From Sphaeramia orbicularis (taxonomy: Eukaryota; Chordata; Actinopteri; Kurtiformes; Apogonidae), in contig NC_043978.1 in NCBI RefSeq assembly GCF_902148855.1, positions 33,540,686-33,604,685 of the forward strand: a DNA stretch of 64,000 bases, read 5' to 3'. Below the pieces are notes generated by a model. The model searched no databases. It saw only the letters and a program-made list of their open reading frames with translations, and had not been told where the DNA came from. Shown piece by piece: positions 1 to 11,258 of this stretch; position 1 is the first letter of the stretch; every line of letters starts with the position of its first letter. Both the position numbers and the translations under genes were made by a program.

Positions 1-39
1 AATGGTGTCTGATAGTGAATTACGTTTTTTACCACACAC

Positions 40-3000
40 CAATAAGCTCCCTGAAAGTGAGCTCCATCTTGGTTTGGTCAGAACTTCCACCCATGAACTC
101 TGTTTTCACTTCAAGGTCCTCCAACTCCAAATGAAGCACTTCCTTCTGCAGAGACTTCTTGAACCATGGACCCCTTTCCTGATCCGAACGCAAGTCAGGA
201 ATGGGAAAGCGTACAGCAAGGCCTAAGACTGGGGCGTTGACAGTGAGCGATACATGACAATTGGCAGGGGTGTGGCTGTCATCAAGGAAAACCTCTGTGA
301 AGGCCTTGTGCTGTGAAATAATAAAGATCTCCATTACACTCAGTGAGTAGAGACAATATATATATTAACCCATTGAACAGTTTAAACCAATATGATGATC
401 ATTTATTTTATCTGATCAGGCACATAGGATAGAAATGGGCAGATGTATGTAAAGTACTGTGTGTTGCTTCACGAATTGAAACAACACACCTATATTGAGG
501 CTATATTTTTGTATATAGACAGCGTTCTACATATTCTGTTCATACTGAAGCTGTTTAATATACAAATTATAATACAACTTACAATGGCAACGTAATAAGT
601 GAATTATGTGCATGTTGTTTATCGTACCGTCAAGGGGGTAGTCTTTTTTGTGTGTGACTTGTCATTATAACTAAAGGGGATACATTTCAGTAAACTAATA
701 TTAAAACATCAATACATTATAAAACATAAATTTTTCTGAAAATTTTGTTATGTGTATTTTTATTTTTTGAATGCACTTACCAAGCTGACATGTTTATTAT
801 ATGACGTGTACATGTGAGAGGCCATCATTTCTGTGGTGGCCAGTTTCTGGGGCTGCAGTAGTGAGTTAAGACGGTCTACAATGCTGATGTCCAGCTCAGA
901 GCGCACAGGGCCCAGTTCCATCTGGATCTCAGCTTTCCGGGGGATGGTGCTAAGACGCACTTGGCCACCCTGCAGGAGCAATCAAAGGAGGAGCTGACTA
1001 AAAGCTGAACAATGGTGTTGTTTCAAATTTGAAAACAGGTGAGGCAGTTTCATGTCAGACTGATGGATGCTTCTACCTGAGGGCCTCTGCGCTCAGCCAG
1101 CTTGTAAAGCAAATGAAGGCAGGTGGGAGGCGGCGCATCAGCACTGGCTATGGTGTCAAATGTCAGGAGCTGAAGTGTGACAAGTCAGCTAATGAGACAC
1201 ACGCTGCCAGAAAGAACTTTCAGATATTTTGTTTATAAATATCATGTTTATCTGATTGAAGCTTAGAGTAGCACTAGATGTGCTGGAGAAACTCTAACCT
1301 CAGTGTACTGAATGCCTCTTTGGGAGCCACCAATGCCAGCATCAGAGGGAAACAGGCACTCCAAAAGCTCCATCTGGTTGAGGGAAACATCTGTACTGTA
1401 AGTGCGCAGGCTGGATCCCTGGCAGTGTTCATAGCTTATCTTCAGACCCTGACCAACAAACCTGCAGACAGAAGTCCAGGTGACACAGACATTCAATCAT
1501 TAATTTCATTGTGACACAAACTACAAGCAATATGTGTTTGTAAAAAATAAAAAAATAAAAAGTGTAATAAAGATAAAAGTGCACCTGAGATGGTCATGGG
1601 GACAAGCCTGATTTAACACCATTCGAGACTGAAGGAAAGCTGCTGGAGCAAGTTGGCCTAAACCCACCATCCTGAAAAAGTGTGAGGCCATAGGCCCAAG
1701 GGGACTAGGAGTTGCATCTGGTGGTGGTAGTGGGTCAATGTGGAGGACTGAAACAGCCAGACTGCCCAGTGTGAGCTTCAACACCAGCTCAGGCCTTGAC
1801 TCATCACCATGCTTGGATGGGTGGGCTATAATAAATATAAAGACAGACAAGTCATGTTAAAAACAATAACCTTGGGCCACAGAGGGTAAAAGGTTTACAG
1901 GATTATATAAAGTAAAGTACTTAATCGGGAAACTTCACTTATTAGCATACCTTCAACCAACTGAGGACTTACTCAGAGATTAGCTGATTTGATCTTTGAT
2001 AAAGAACCTGCATATTGTTTTCCTCTACAAGGAAAAGAGCAAGTACGTTGATATTTTGTATTACTTACATGTCTGTCTGAGTAATTTTTGAGGGACTTGT
2101 GAATCGCGTGACTGGACAGGAGTTTCATTAGTCTGCTTCTCTCTTTGTCGCGGTACATCCATGTAATCATCCCACAAAACCTACAAAAATAGATGCCATA
2201 TCATCAGCCGAGGGACGAACAAACATCTTGATAAAATAGATACTTGTAAACCTCCTCCTTTTATACTTTGTTTATAAGCACGGAAAGAAAAAAGAGACTT
2301 ACTGTCGCATTTCCAGAAGGAGATTCCCCTGGAGAGGCTGAGTAGTTGCTATTGAGAGACAAGTCCAAGTCCACAGTGGGTGGTTCACCCAGAGGAGGGA
2401 GGGATGACAAGCTGTGAGACATGTCCATGTCAGCCATGGAGAAGAACACATCATCTAAACCAAGCATAGAGATGTAGAAGAGACATAATGTTCATTAAAT
2501 GCAAAGCACTCTGACGTATATAAACAGGAAAGAATGCTGATTGAAGAGTCGTGCTAAAGTCATACCTCGACTAGAAACAGTTCTGGTGGTCTGGCTGTCA
2601 AAGAGGTCGGGGTCTGTTCCTGGGATAGTGGTTTCCTTCTTCAGGCAGCGGTTCAGTTCCATTTGGAGCCGATACTCATCTTCTTGCTGTATTGGCCGAC
2701 TCTTTCTATCCTTGGCCCATTCCTGTGCAGCTTCACACGAATGGGAAGATATTTGATGTTAACTTTGTAGATTCACAGTTGAATTCTCAATTACATGTAT
2801 GCACAGTTCTCCTCAACTTTTTTTTTTTTTTTGCATTTTATGTCATTTTATTACTGCTGTCACCTCTATACAGACCTACAGGGAATCTATATAAGTAAAT
2901 CTTATCTCACTGGTGTTTTACCGAATCATTTCAATCATTGGTTAACCAAGTAATTTGCTCACCTCCACCAGAGAAAGCCCCAAACATGTCCAGAAGAAGA

Positions 3001-4773
3001 TGGACTTGCCGTGGCGACAGGAGAATTACAAGTGTGTCGATATTTCCAACAACATCCAGCTGGAAAGTAAAGCAAGCAAATTACCTTAAAAATAACCTAT
3101 AATTTACAATACTGAGGACATGTTCAGTTACATACACAATTTTATCAAAACTTGTCGGTGATATTACCAAAAGTTCCTAAGTTATTTACCTTTGCACCAG
3201 GCATAGCTAGGTTGTTTTTGAGAGTGAGGGACAACTCAAGTTTACCCCAAAGACTCCCAACTTGAACAGGTTCAAAGGGTGTTGTGGAGGAAATCGGTTC
3301 TGTGAACTGAGGATGTGGTTCACAGATTATTTTAGGATTCCAGCTTGGGGAAAGCTTTGGCTCAGTCTCCTGTCCAAAAACACAAAAGAGATAACCTTTT
3401 TTAAAAAAAAAAAAAAAAAAGAAAAAAAAAAGACTGATTTGTCATACAAATCTTAAATTCTAATTTCAGATTTTTCACCAACCGTTGGAGGAGGTGAAGA
3501 TTTACAACCAGCTCGAGGTGCATCTGAGAATTCATCCCAAAATATGGTGATGCCTTCCATCTGCAGGTTTTTATGTGCAAACGTAGTTGGCTGATGCACA
3601 TTCACACTTGAACTCTCTTCATCTGTTTCGTCGCAGTAAACAATCCTGTACCCAAACACATACCAAAAACACAATCAACAATCTATACACAACTACAGAA
3701 ATTTTCCTCATGACAGCAGATGTTTTTGTCATTAAGACCTAAATTGTACCACATTTATCAAAGCTCAGTTTGCTTGTCCTCATCTGTAATAGCCCTTGCA
3801 TTAATAGTGTTTCCAACTGTTTGAAATGTGCCTTTATGAACCACCAGTTTGTCCAGACTTACTTATTGATTCTAATCTCAAGCGCAATTCCAGTTTTAGA
3901 GTTTTCTGGGATGTGTTCGACCCGAAGGACAGTATCCAAAAATGTCACCCTGACCCTTCTCAGTACTGCAAGAAATACATTCACAGAAATTACTCAAAAT
4001 AATGCAATAAGTTGGTACAGTTATTTAAATACAACCATAGTGAAAAACATTATTTACCTGTCTCTATTGTTTCTGCAAACTTTTCCAGTCCCTCAAAAGG
4101 CTGGAAACTCTCTCCCATATCATCTGTGAGTTTCTGGCTTAAACATTCTTTGGCAAGCTGCATACTGCTTGTCATGAAACTGGACCAGTACATGGGTTCA
4201 ATACCAGATGCTGAAAAGACAAACAGAATAAATAAAGTAATTTTTACATTCAATACAATTAATTTACTACAATCTCATCATTTTTACTTTTCTCAACCCG
4301 TTTTTCTCCCAGTCATTATGTCTCGGGGTACATAATGAATTGAAATATCTGCCTACCCGCTCTTGGTCTTGGTCTGAAAACCATTTCCAAACCCTTGACC
4401 TCAAGGGCACAGTTTTCCTGTAGCAAGGCTGCCCAAGGAACAGTCAGTGAAATAGTCTGGATGAAGCCTGCAATAACCTCAAAAGGGGCATCAGCTGTTT
4501 CTAGGAGCTCATTCAATGACTGTGGAAGAAGAGCAGTTTTGTTTACTTTCTGCACAATCTGTTTAAAACATCAATAAAATTAAAATCACGGCAAGGCTAA
4601 TATCAACATACCCATTTATCCAGCGGGACTTGTGCAAGTGATCCAGTTCCTTGGTAAAGGTCTAAGCTAAGCTGGTCCAAGCTTAGCTTCTCCTGCAGAA
4701 AATTTCCTAAGTAGCGATGCAGGAGGTATCTGCAAGCCCGCTTCTTGATGGACTCCGAAAATGGCCAAGGCAT
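40..4773 (-). CDS. atg2b: Autophagy-related protein 2 homolog B, N-terminal ~802 codons (partial)
   Basis: ATG2 proteins are rod-shaped bridges that move phospholipids from the ER to the growing phagophore with WIPI4 and ATG9. Fifteen coding exons read on the minus strand: 4612-4773, 4357-4519, 4058-4210, 3863-3965, 3483-3645, 3190-3369, 2963-3059, 2566-2730, 2303-2454, 2069-2180, 1585-1825, 1299-1461, 1077-1169, 781-969 and 40-310. Splice phases agree throughout and sum to 2,407 nt. The start MPWPFSESIKKRACRY matches the chorein-type N-terminus of vertebrate ATG2. Internal stretches FFSMADMDMSHSLSSLPPLG and RFPIPDLRSDQERGPWFKK favour ATG2B over ATG2A, as does the neighbour GSKIP. The full protein is about 2,080 residues, so about 60% lies off the left edge. 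The 3483-3645 exon has a weak donor (gttggt), and the acceptor at 2731 was chosen because it keeps the frame. Confidence 0.95.
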
Positions 4774-5020
4774 CTTAACTTAATGGGTGAACAACAAAGA
4801 GGAAACTAAAGAGATGAGGGTCTACACTAGGGATCCTATACCTACTGGACACTTTATAAATTATTCACTGGTATTACAGCTGTGTCATCCTGTCGACTTA
4901 AAGACATCCACTACTTGTGAGCTCAAACATCCTTCATATCCCAGAAGTAGGGACACGCTGGAGGATGTGTTGACACTCGGGTACGTGTGTAGGAATTGGT
5001 CCGACTCCAGTTTGCTGCAC
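4774..5020 (-). other. atg2b: Probable 5' untranslated part of the atg2b first coding exon
   Basis: Upstream of the ATG on the minus strand the sequence runs to a candidate acceptor (pyrimidine tract, then TAG, at 5021-5022). A separate non-coding first exon probably lies between about 5100 and 5800. No transcript evidence is available, so the boundary is inferred. Confidence 0.4.
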
Positions 5021-5779
5021 CTACAGAAAAACACGTACGGTGACCCATTTAAATTCCACACTTGGTAACACCAACCAGCTTAATATGTTAGTTTAATATA
5101 GTGACAGCTTTCAAAGCATTGTGACAGAAGCGTTGTAATAGAGATACAAGTTTATGCTGTACGTATATTAAAATTTATCCGGATTACAATTCAAATCTTA
5201 CGGAAACGTTACAGTTCTCTTAAACACATCCCCATTCTGAAGCCAGTGTAAATAAGTTGACCAAACGCTCTTGCGAAACAAATGTTAGCATGGTAGGTAA
5301 CAGCTAGTCATTAAGTCCGTAGCTGTGCTTTCTTAAATAGAGATGTCATGGGGTAAATAGGCAGGAGCAGCGATGTCACTTATGGCTAGACAAAGGCATG
5401 TCATAAAGCTAACTAGCCAGCTAGCAGATTTGAGCTACCGCTGTTAGCTAGCTAGCCTATGAACCACTGTTGTAAGTAGAAGTGAGGAGGCATTAGCATA
5501 ACAAGCTAACGCCCGGCTAAGGTTGCCGTCACATGCTTGCTAACTAGCAGGTTAGGCTAACCTAAAATGCAATATCTGTCTGGTTTAAGCATCCTAAATT
5601 TTAAGATGTACACTCACAAAAAACATACTACATATGCTCGCCAATTCGGCATGCAAGCACACATTACGTAAGGAAGAGTTTAAGATATTGGTGCAGCTTT
5701 TAAGTTACCTTCTGACTGAGTTGTTTACAAACACTTTCATGACTCCGCACCAATTGAGCCTACACGCTCCGGACACCGG

Positions 5780-5830
5780 GGTGGGATTAGGCTGTGACGT
5801 CATAACATGGCGGAGCTCAGAGGAGCGGCG
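5780..5830. promoter_or_regulatory. Divergent promoter core between atg2b and gskip (CRE plus YY1-like site)
   Basis: A full palindromic CRE, TGACGTCA, lies at 5795-5802. One base later, at 5804-5813, comes AACATGGCGG, which fits the YY1 core common at CpG-island start sites. The sequence is locally GC-rich in an AT-rich region and sits between oppositely directed genes. CREB/ATF and YY1 binding are inferred from the motifs. A GGTTTGACTCAAGG stretch follows at about 5835 and probably belongs to a gskip leader exon. Confidence 0.65.
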
Positions 5831-5839
5831 TACTTGGTT

Positions 5840-8362
5840 TGACTCAAGGTTTATTAACTGTTGGTAATTCACTTAGACATAAGGCAAGTAAAGCCCAAAC
5901 AGGGAGCAGTGTGATTAAAGTGTATCCTGTCTGACGTTGCTTCCATCTCTGAACTGGGACACTTATTTTCCACAGTGACGTTATTCTGATTGAACCTCCT
6001 CCACGCGCAGCTTGGTGTGGGCTGGAACTTTCCACAAGCCGGAAGAACACAATCAACGAGGAGGTAAGAAAAAACAACGATGTTTGTTTAATAATCATAT
6101 TTATGATCGTTGGATTATAATCAGTTTAGCCGTTGATTGCCGTTCTTAAATATATATACAACATGCATGTCTGAGGTACCTACGCGTATAACCATGGCCT
6201 GGAGAAAGGGCGGATTGTTTGCTAACATTGCAGTGCAGTAGCTTAATTTACCCTGAAACATTAGCATTTTACATCAACTCGGCCAGCCTATATATGGTTT
6301 ACTCTTATAATGTATGTGATTTAAAGTCAATATTAGTATTTGTAATAACAGTAAGCAAAGAAAATCGTGAATAGGACGAGGTTGTTCTAACCCACCTCAA
6401 GATGTCGCTGTCATGTCGATGATTGTGACTTTAGAAATTAACCTGTTAATGGTGTGATAACTGCATAATATGTAACACAGGTGATGCATATATTTCTGAA
6501 GCTAGATCTACAAATAAACAAAAGTTAAACCATCCTTGTAACATATGACGTGCCTAATATCATCTGAAGTATGTATGTGTGATGTTGTAGGTCATTCAAA
6601 GTGTTGTTTGATTGGTTAAGGTAGATTTACACATCAAACATTTTTGTTATTGAGGAACTAAAATTTATTCTAAGACAGCAGGAAGAAGAGTTGGAAAAAA
6701 AGAGTTGGAAACCTTGGACAGAATATGCATCTTCATTAAGACTGGACTTTACATGAACTAAGATTACTTTAGCTAATGAGCCCCCTGATTTTAGCTACTC
6801 TGAGCAGGAGACAGTTAGCTGTTCCTGCTCTTAATTAGTGGGAGGGTTTTCAGACACCCTAATATTATCATGACTTTTTTAAATTATTAACAAAACAAAA
6901 TAACAAAAATAAATTAAACTGAACTGAAACTAAGTTTCAAGGGACATTATCTTGATTTAATGTATGGTACAAATACATATTTAGTTACTAGTTACTTTTC
7001 CTCATCACTTCTCTCATCTACATCTTGTATGGTACAACCTCAGATTTCAGAATTGTCTGTTTAGTCTGTACTTGTGAGTAATTATTAATATTATATACTA
7101 CTTTCATCAGTGTGCTTTCAATATACCTTCTTTCTTTTCTTTCTCCCTTCTTTTCTTCATCATAAGGTCAAAAAATGGAACATGATGAAAAATTATCTTG
7201 TAATATCAAATATACAGTTGTTCTTGATTCAAAATTTGAGATTTATAAAAGTACAAACCATAAAATATCTTTTTGTTTCTCACGAAAATGGCTTCTCGAT
7301 GTGGTTTTCACCTGTCACATCCTCATCAGAGTAATATCAAACCTCACGACTACTATTACTTTAGGGTTGCTGCATATTTCACACCCTGTTCTTCAGTCAG
7401 GCAGCAGTGTTACTCATACAGGCACCCAGCCAAGGGTGAAGCAATGATAAACAGCTGACACTCAAGGAAAAACACTCCGAAGAATGCATATCGCAATATG
7501 CCTTGACACATATTGAGCATGACAAGATTGAACTTGTTGAACAAATGCACTGATGCATTTGTTCTGATTGTGTAAACCTGTGCAGGTGTTAGTTTGACTA
7601 GTGTTGGTATAAGATCATTTTAACTGAATACATGGCCACAGCTGATAAGTGCAACATTAAAGTAAAGATTCTACAAACTCATTTATACATCTTAGGCACA
7701 CTTCTGGGCTCTGTAGAAAAGAGGATGTGTAGACTTTCATATCAGCACAAAATACAAGCGCAGACTTGTCAAACTGAAATACATTTGCCTCTTCTCTTAT
7801 ACAAAGTGACTATACTTAGTTCAGAAGGACAGTAAAATGTTGAACTGGAACAAAGAAGTATTATTTTCATCACATGAAAGGTTTCACTGTTTTGTTTGCA
7901 CAGTTGTTGCTGATTAGTAATTCTACTAGTAATTCTAAAATAATCCACTTTTCACTTAGTAAAAAGCAGAACTGTCATATCACATGTTTTTCACTTCTGT
8001 CTTTTTCTCTTTGTATGTGAATTAACCTTTAAAGATTTTTTTAACACATCAACATTGCTGTTATATTGCAGTCTTTGAATTTTACAGTACAGAACATTTT
8101 CTAATGTTTACGACTGGTTGTTAGATGTGTAGTTAGGTAGACAGTGACACACATTTGACTGTATTAGTATAGAAAATACTTAAAAGGAGGAGTTGTGCCC
8201 AGTGAACAGTGACATGGACACAGTAGAAACCAGGTGGAGTCATTAACTGCAGTGGTTCTGAGAGGTTTATGTAATGATTGTGGATTACAATGGTTGGCAG
8301 TTCAGTAAAATCTGTGCTTTACTGCTGAGTCAGTCAGTAATTGTGTTGTTTTTGTCTTACAG
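5840..8362 (+). other. gskip: gskip leader exon(s) and first intron
   Basis: No coding exon was recognised here. The acceptor TTTTTGTCTTACAG at 8349-8362 ends the intron three bases before the start codon. GCCGGAAG near 6040 is an ETS-like site, and CGAGGAGGTAAGAA near 6057 could be the leader donor. The rest is AT-rich with no repeat family I can name. Confidence 0.5.
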
Positions 8363-8365
8363 GGG

Positions 8366-8881
8366 ATGGAGGTTGACTGTCCACCTGAAGACTCTATCGT
8401 TTCTTTTGATGAAGACTGTGTGGAGCTTGGGGGCGTCAAAGACATGAGATTAGAGGCAGAAGCAGTAGTTAATGATGTGCTTTTTGCCGTCGCAGAAATG
8501 CACGTGTCCCAAAGTCTCAACAATGCATCAGATGTGGCCTACATAAATGTGGAAACGAGAGAGGGAAATCGGTATTGTCTGGAGCTCACAGAAGCAGGGC
8601 TGAGGGTAAGATGCACTAACAGTGTGACACCCAACGTGTTCTTGTTTGATTACTCCCCTTATGAACCCTTCAACCTGCAAAAGATGCAGAATTTTATAAG
8701 TCAGTACTTTCTACCCAAACAGGTGGTGGGCTATGCCTTTGACCAAGTGGATGAAGATTTGAGCACCCAGTATCATGAGACTGTTTACTCGCTTCTGGAC
8801 ACGCTGAGTCCACGTTACAGAGAAGCCTTTGGGAATGCTTTGCTCCAGCGGCTGGAGAGGCTCAAGCAAAATGGACAATGA
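8366..8881 (+). CDS. gskip: GSK3B-interacting protein (two coding exons, 132 aa)
   Basis: GSKIP is a small cytosolic A-kinase anchoring protein that binds the PKA RII subunits and GSK3-beta. Coding exons are 8366-8605 (80 codons) and 8723-8881 (52 codons plus stop). The RII-binding helix corresponds to residues about 32-45 ([11 protein letters not shown]). The C-terminal GSK3-binding segment includes [19 protein letters not shown] at about 108-126. Removing 8606-8722 (GTAAGA to ACAG, 117 bp) gives [17 protein letters not shown], which aligns without a gap to human GSKIP. That intron is a multiple of three and has no stop, so unspliced RNA would read as 171 codons. The start MEVDC matches the family N-terminus (human METDC). 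The human protein is 139 aa. Confidence 0.95.
   Translation: MEVDCPPEDSIVSFDEDCVELGGVKDMRLEAEAVVNDVLFAVAEMHVSQSLNNASDVAYINVETREGNRYCLELTEAGLRVRCTNSVTPNVFLFDYSPYEPFNLQKMQNFISQYFLPKQVVGYAFDQVDEDLSTQYHETVYSLLDTLSPRYREAFGNALLQRLERLKQNGQ
8606..8722 (+). other. gskip: Short stop-free intron within the gskip coding region
   Basis: Canonical GTAAGA donor and CCCAAACAG acceptor, 117 bp, phase 0. The reading frame is open across it (39 codons), so both splicing and retention give intact proteins. Homology supports splicing as the normal event. Confidence 0.85.
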
Positions 8882-9904
8882 AAAGGACCAAGAGGGTTTA
8901 CTGATGTTGTGTTCAGAGATGAGCCAGTAATAACCAAGTCTACTGAAATACTATATCCTGTCATGTGAAATCCACCTGCATAGCTACCACTACAATAAGG
9001 GGTACCCTGCAATATCAACTTTGTGTTCAGAGTGTCATGCCATTGAGTGACTTCATGTCAGCTGCTTGGGACTGGCTGCATGGAATCTGTTGCAACATTG
9101 TCTTGTTGACTTCAACTGTGGAAATATCTTCCAGCTTTCACATGTTACACATGTGCAACTGTGCATATTGTTTATAGAGGTTTTTGCACCTTTTGTACTC
9201 GTCAAAATGATCTGAGAAAGAAACAGCAAGTTGTATGGATATTGATCCAGTTTTATCCCTTGCTCTGCTTGCACTAAAGCTGTGACCTGAGGACTGATAT
9301 CTGCTTAAATATGCCAACTATTCCGCCCTCATGCAGGTGTCTCAGTTTAAGAGCCAAAGCTATATTCTTTCTGCATAACTCAAATATAGATACTGCCTTA
9401 ATGACTAACTTTTGGTTGGGAAAAGTACAAAGTCTTTTGAGCCTCGTGATGTTCGGATGATTTTATATTGATGAAGGTATTTTGTGGGGCTGTGACTTAA
9501 CACAGAAAGCTAGGTCAGAAACAGAACTCATCAGAAACGTGCTAATATAATTAAATGGAGCTGCTCTATAGAACGTGGTTTATCAATACCACTTATCAAA
9601 TTGTGTTTGTTACTTTTTTCTCCATGATGCACAACATTCCATCTCAACATTGCTTTTCAATTTTTGCAGAAAAGGTAAAGCTACTCTTGATGTGGTCTTG
9701 TTTTAAAGCTTTAAGTTTCTTTGCATGGCATTTGTTCTAAATGAAAACTGACTTTTGCTTTAAGATGTTGGTTTATTATACTTGACTTGGTTTATATTTC
9801 TACTTTTCTTTGCATTCATTCCTTATTGCTGACCTTTGTTCAGTCCAATAAATTCAGTCATTTCTAAAGTGCACCTTTTGACTGCCTTTAAACTGTAATA
9901 AATG
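8882..9904 (+). terminator. gskip: gskip 3' UTR with polyadenylation signals
   Basis: The 3' UTR is about 1 kb and AT-rich. AATAAA at 9847-9852 is the likely signal, and a second AATAAA lies near 9897. No coding sequence was seen. Confidence 0.6.
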
Positions 9905-10825
9905 TGACTGCAGACAAGTTAACATTTCTCAGAAGTGAGGCTAGTTTTTATCTACCTCAACAGCCCTGACATTGGTATTTGACTTTGTCCAAGCATCACA
10001 AATGTCCAACTCATGGATTTATGTTGGAGTCGCTGATGGAAACCGAGCCAGGACACTACTGAGAAAAGGCTGAAACCACAGGCTTGTATCACGAAGCAGG
10101 ATTAAAGAGTTAGTGAGTCGTCTCCTGGTTCTGCCCAGGATTTTCAGTATCATGAAAGTCATTTAATTCTTTCCAGGGGAAAATCTCAGTGGTTACTTAA
10201 CCCTTTACACTGAAACTGCTGTGGAGGAGGTTGTTTGATTTAGGGGAATAAAGCTCCACCTACTGATTAATCAATTCTACAAAATTCCATGGACCTCAGT
10301 GCATGGATACAAAGAGAAAATTCAGTGTACTCAGGTCAGAGTGAGGAAAGAACAAGTGAGAGTATATGTTTTTCCTCTCTAAATCTATGCAGTCTTTAGT
10401 GATTAAAGCCCATGTTAAACTTGCAATATTGTACTTTAACAGCAAGCCAAATTTACACTTTGATTTATACTTTTACATTAATACTTTACACTATATCAGT
10501 GCCAGAGTTGCCATTTTAAACTCAAATTGTGTTACACACCAAAGATACAAAAATACACTTATAACCAGAGTGATAACATTAAGAACCGCCTTTGTGAAAC
10601 CAGTTTGCATGACTGCTGTTTGGAAGTATTCATTTCCTCATTACATTTCTGCCACTAACCACATCATCATGTTCACTTTTTAGAGGAAATGAAGATTCAA
10701 CAGCATTTGTTTTATATCAAGTGCCTAAAGTACACAATATTTTGGCAAGACCTCTTGGCATTGTTTTTTTTTTTTTTTTTAAAGCTCAGTAACATATTGC
10801 ACAACATGCATTCAGTACATGTTAA
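9905..10825. other. Intergenic spacer between converging gskip and npc2
   Basis: No gene, RNA or named repeat was recognised. A poly-T run of about 18 bases at about 10765 is the only low-complexity tract. Confidence 0.5.
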
Positions 10826-11258
10826 ACTTCTTTATTGTAATTCTTCATATTAACAAAATGCATTTCCACATGTTTGATAGTACAAGGTTAGTAACAAATT
10901 ACTACAAAAATGTTTGAGAAAAAGTACAGAATGTACCTTTTCTGACTACACAGCAGCCAATAAGTTAATACATTTGTATATTTGTGGAATGTAGCTCACA
11001 AGTTGATGATAAAGAACTGCATTATTTCAGAACCGTTACTCTTAAATCAACTGTTACACAGATGAGATCACAGCAAAAAAACTCAGCCCTGTATTTATTT
11101 TCTGTCAGATTTAGGATGAGTATGAGCAGAAATGTCTTGCAAACAGGTGACATCTTAAAATCAATTTGAGAAATGAATAAAATTAGATCTTAAGTAGAAT
11201 TCGTTCGTATTCATATGCTTAACTCAATCCCTTTTAATTTATTGTGTTTGTAGCCATC
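10826..11258 (-). terminator. npc2: npc2 3' UTR and polyadenylation signal
   Basis: On the minus strand AATAAA (plus-strand TTTATT at 10831-10836) lies about 425 bp after the stop codon. It is consistent with the npc2 transcript end facing the gskip 3' end. Confidence 0.6.

Noticed and set aside
2566-2722. ATG2B exon acceptor at 2723-2724 (CACAG)
   Set aside because: It breaks the frame with the preceding exon; using the AAG acceptor at 2731-2732 keeps the phase and gives AAQEWAKDRK.
8366-8881. Single 171-codon GSKIP reading
   Set aside because: The 39-codon middle has no counterpart in GSKIP and is bounded by a canonical donor and acceptor; removal restores a gap-free match.
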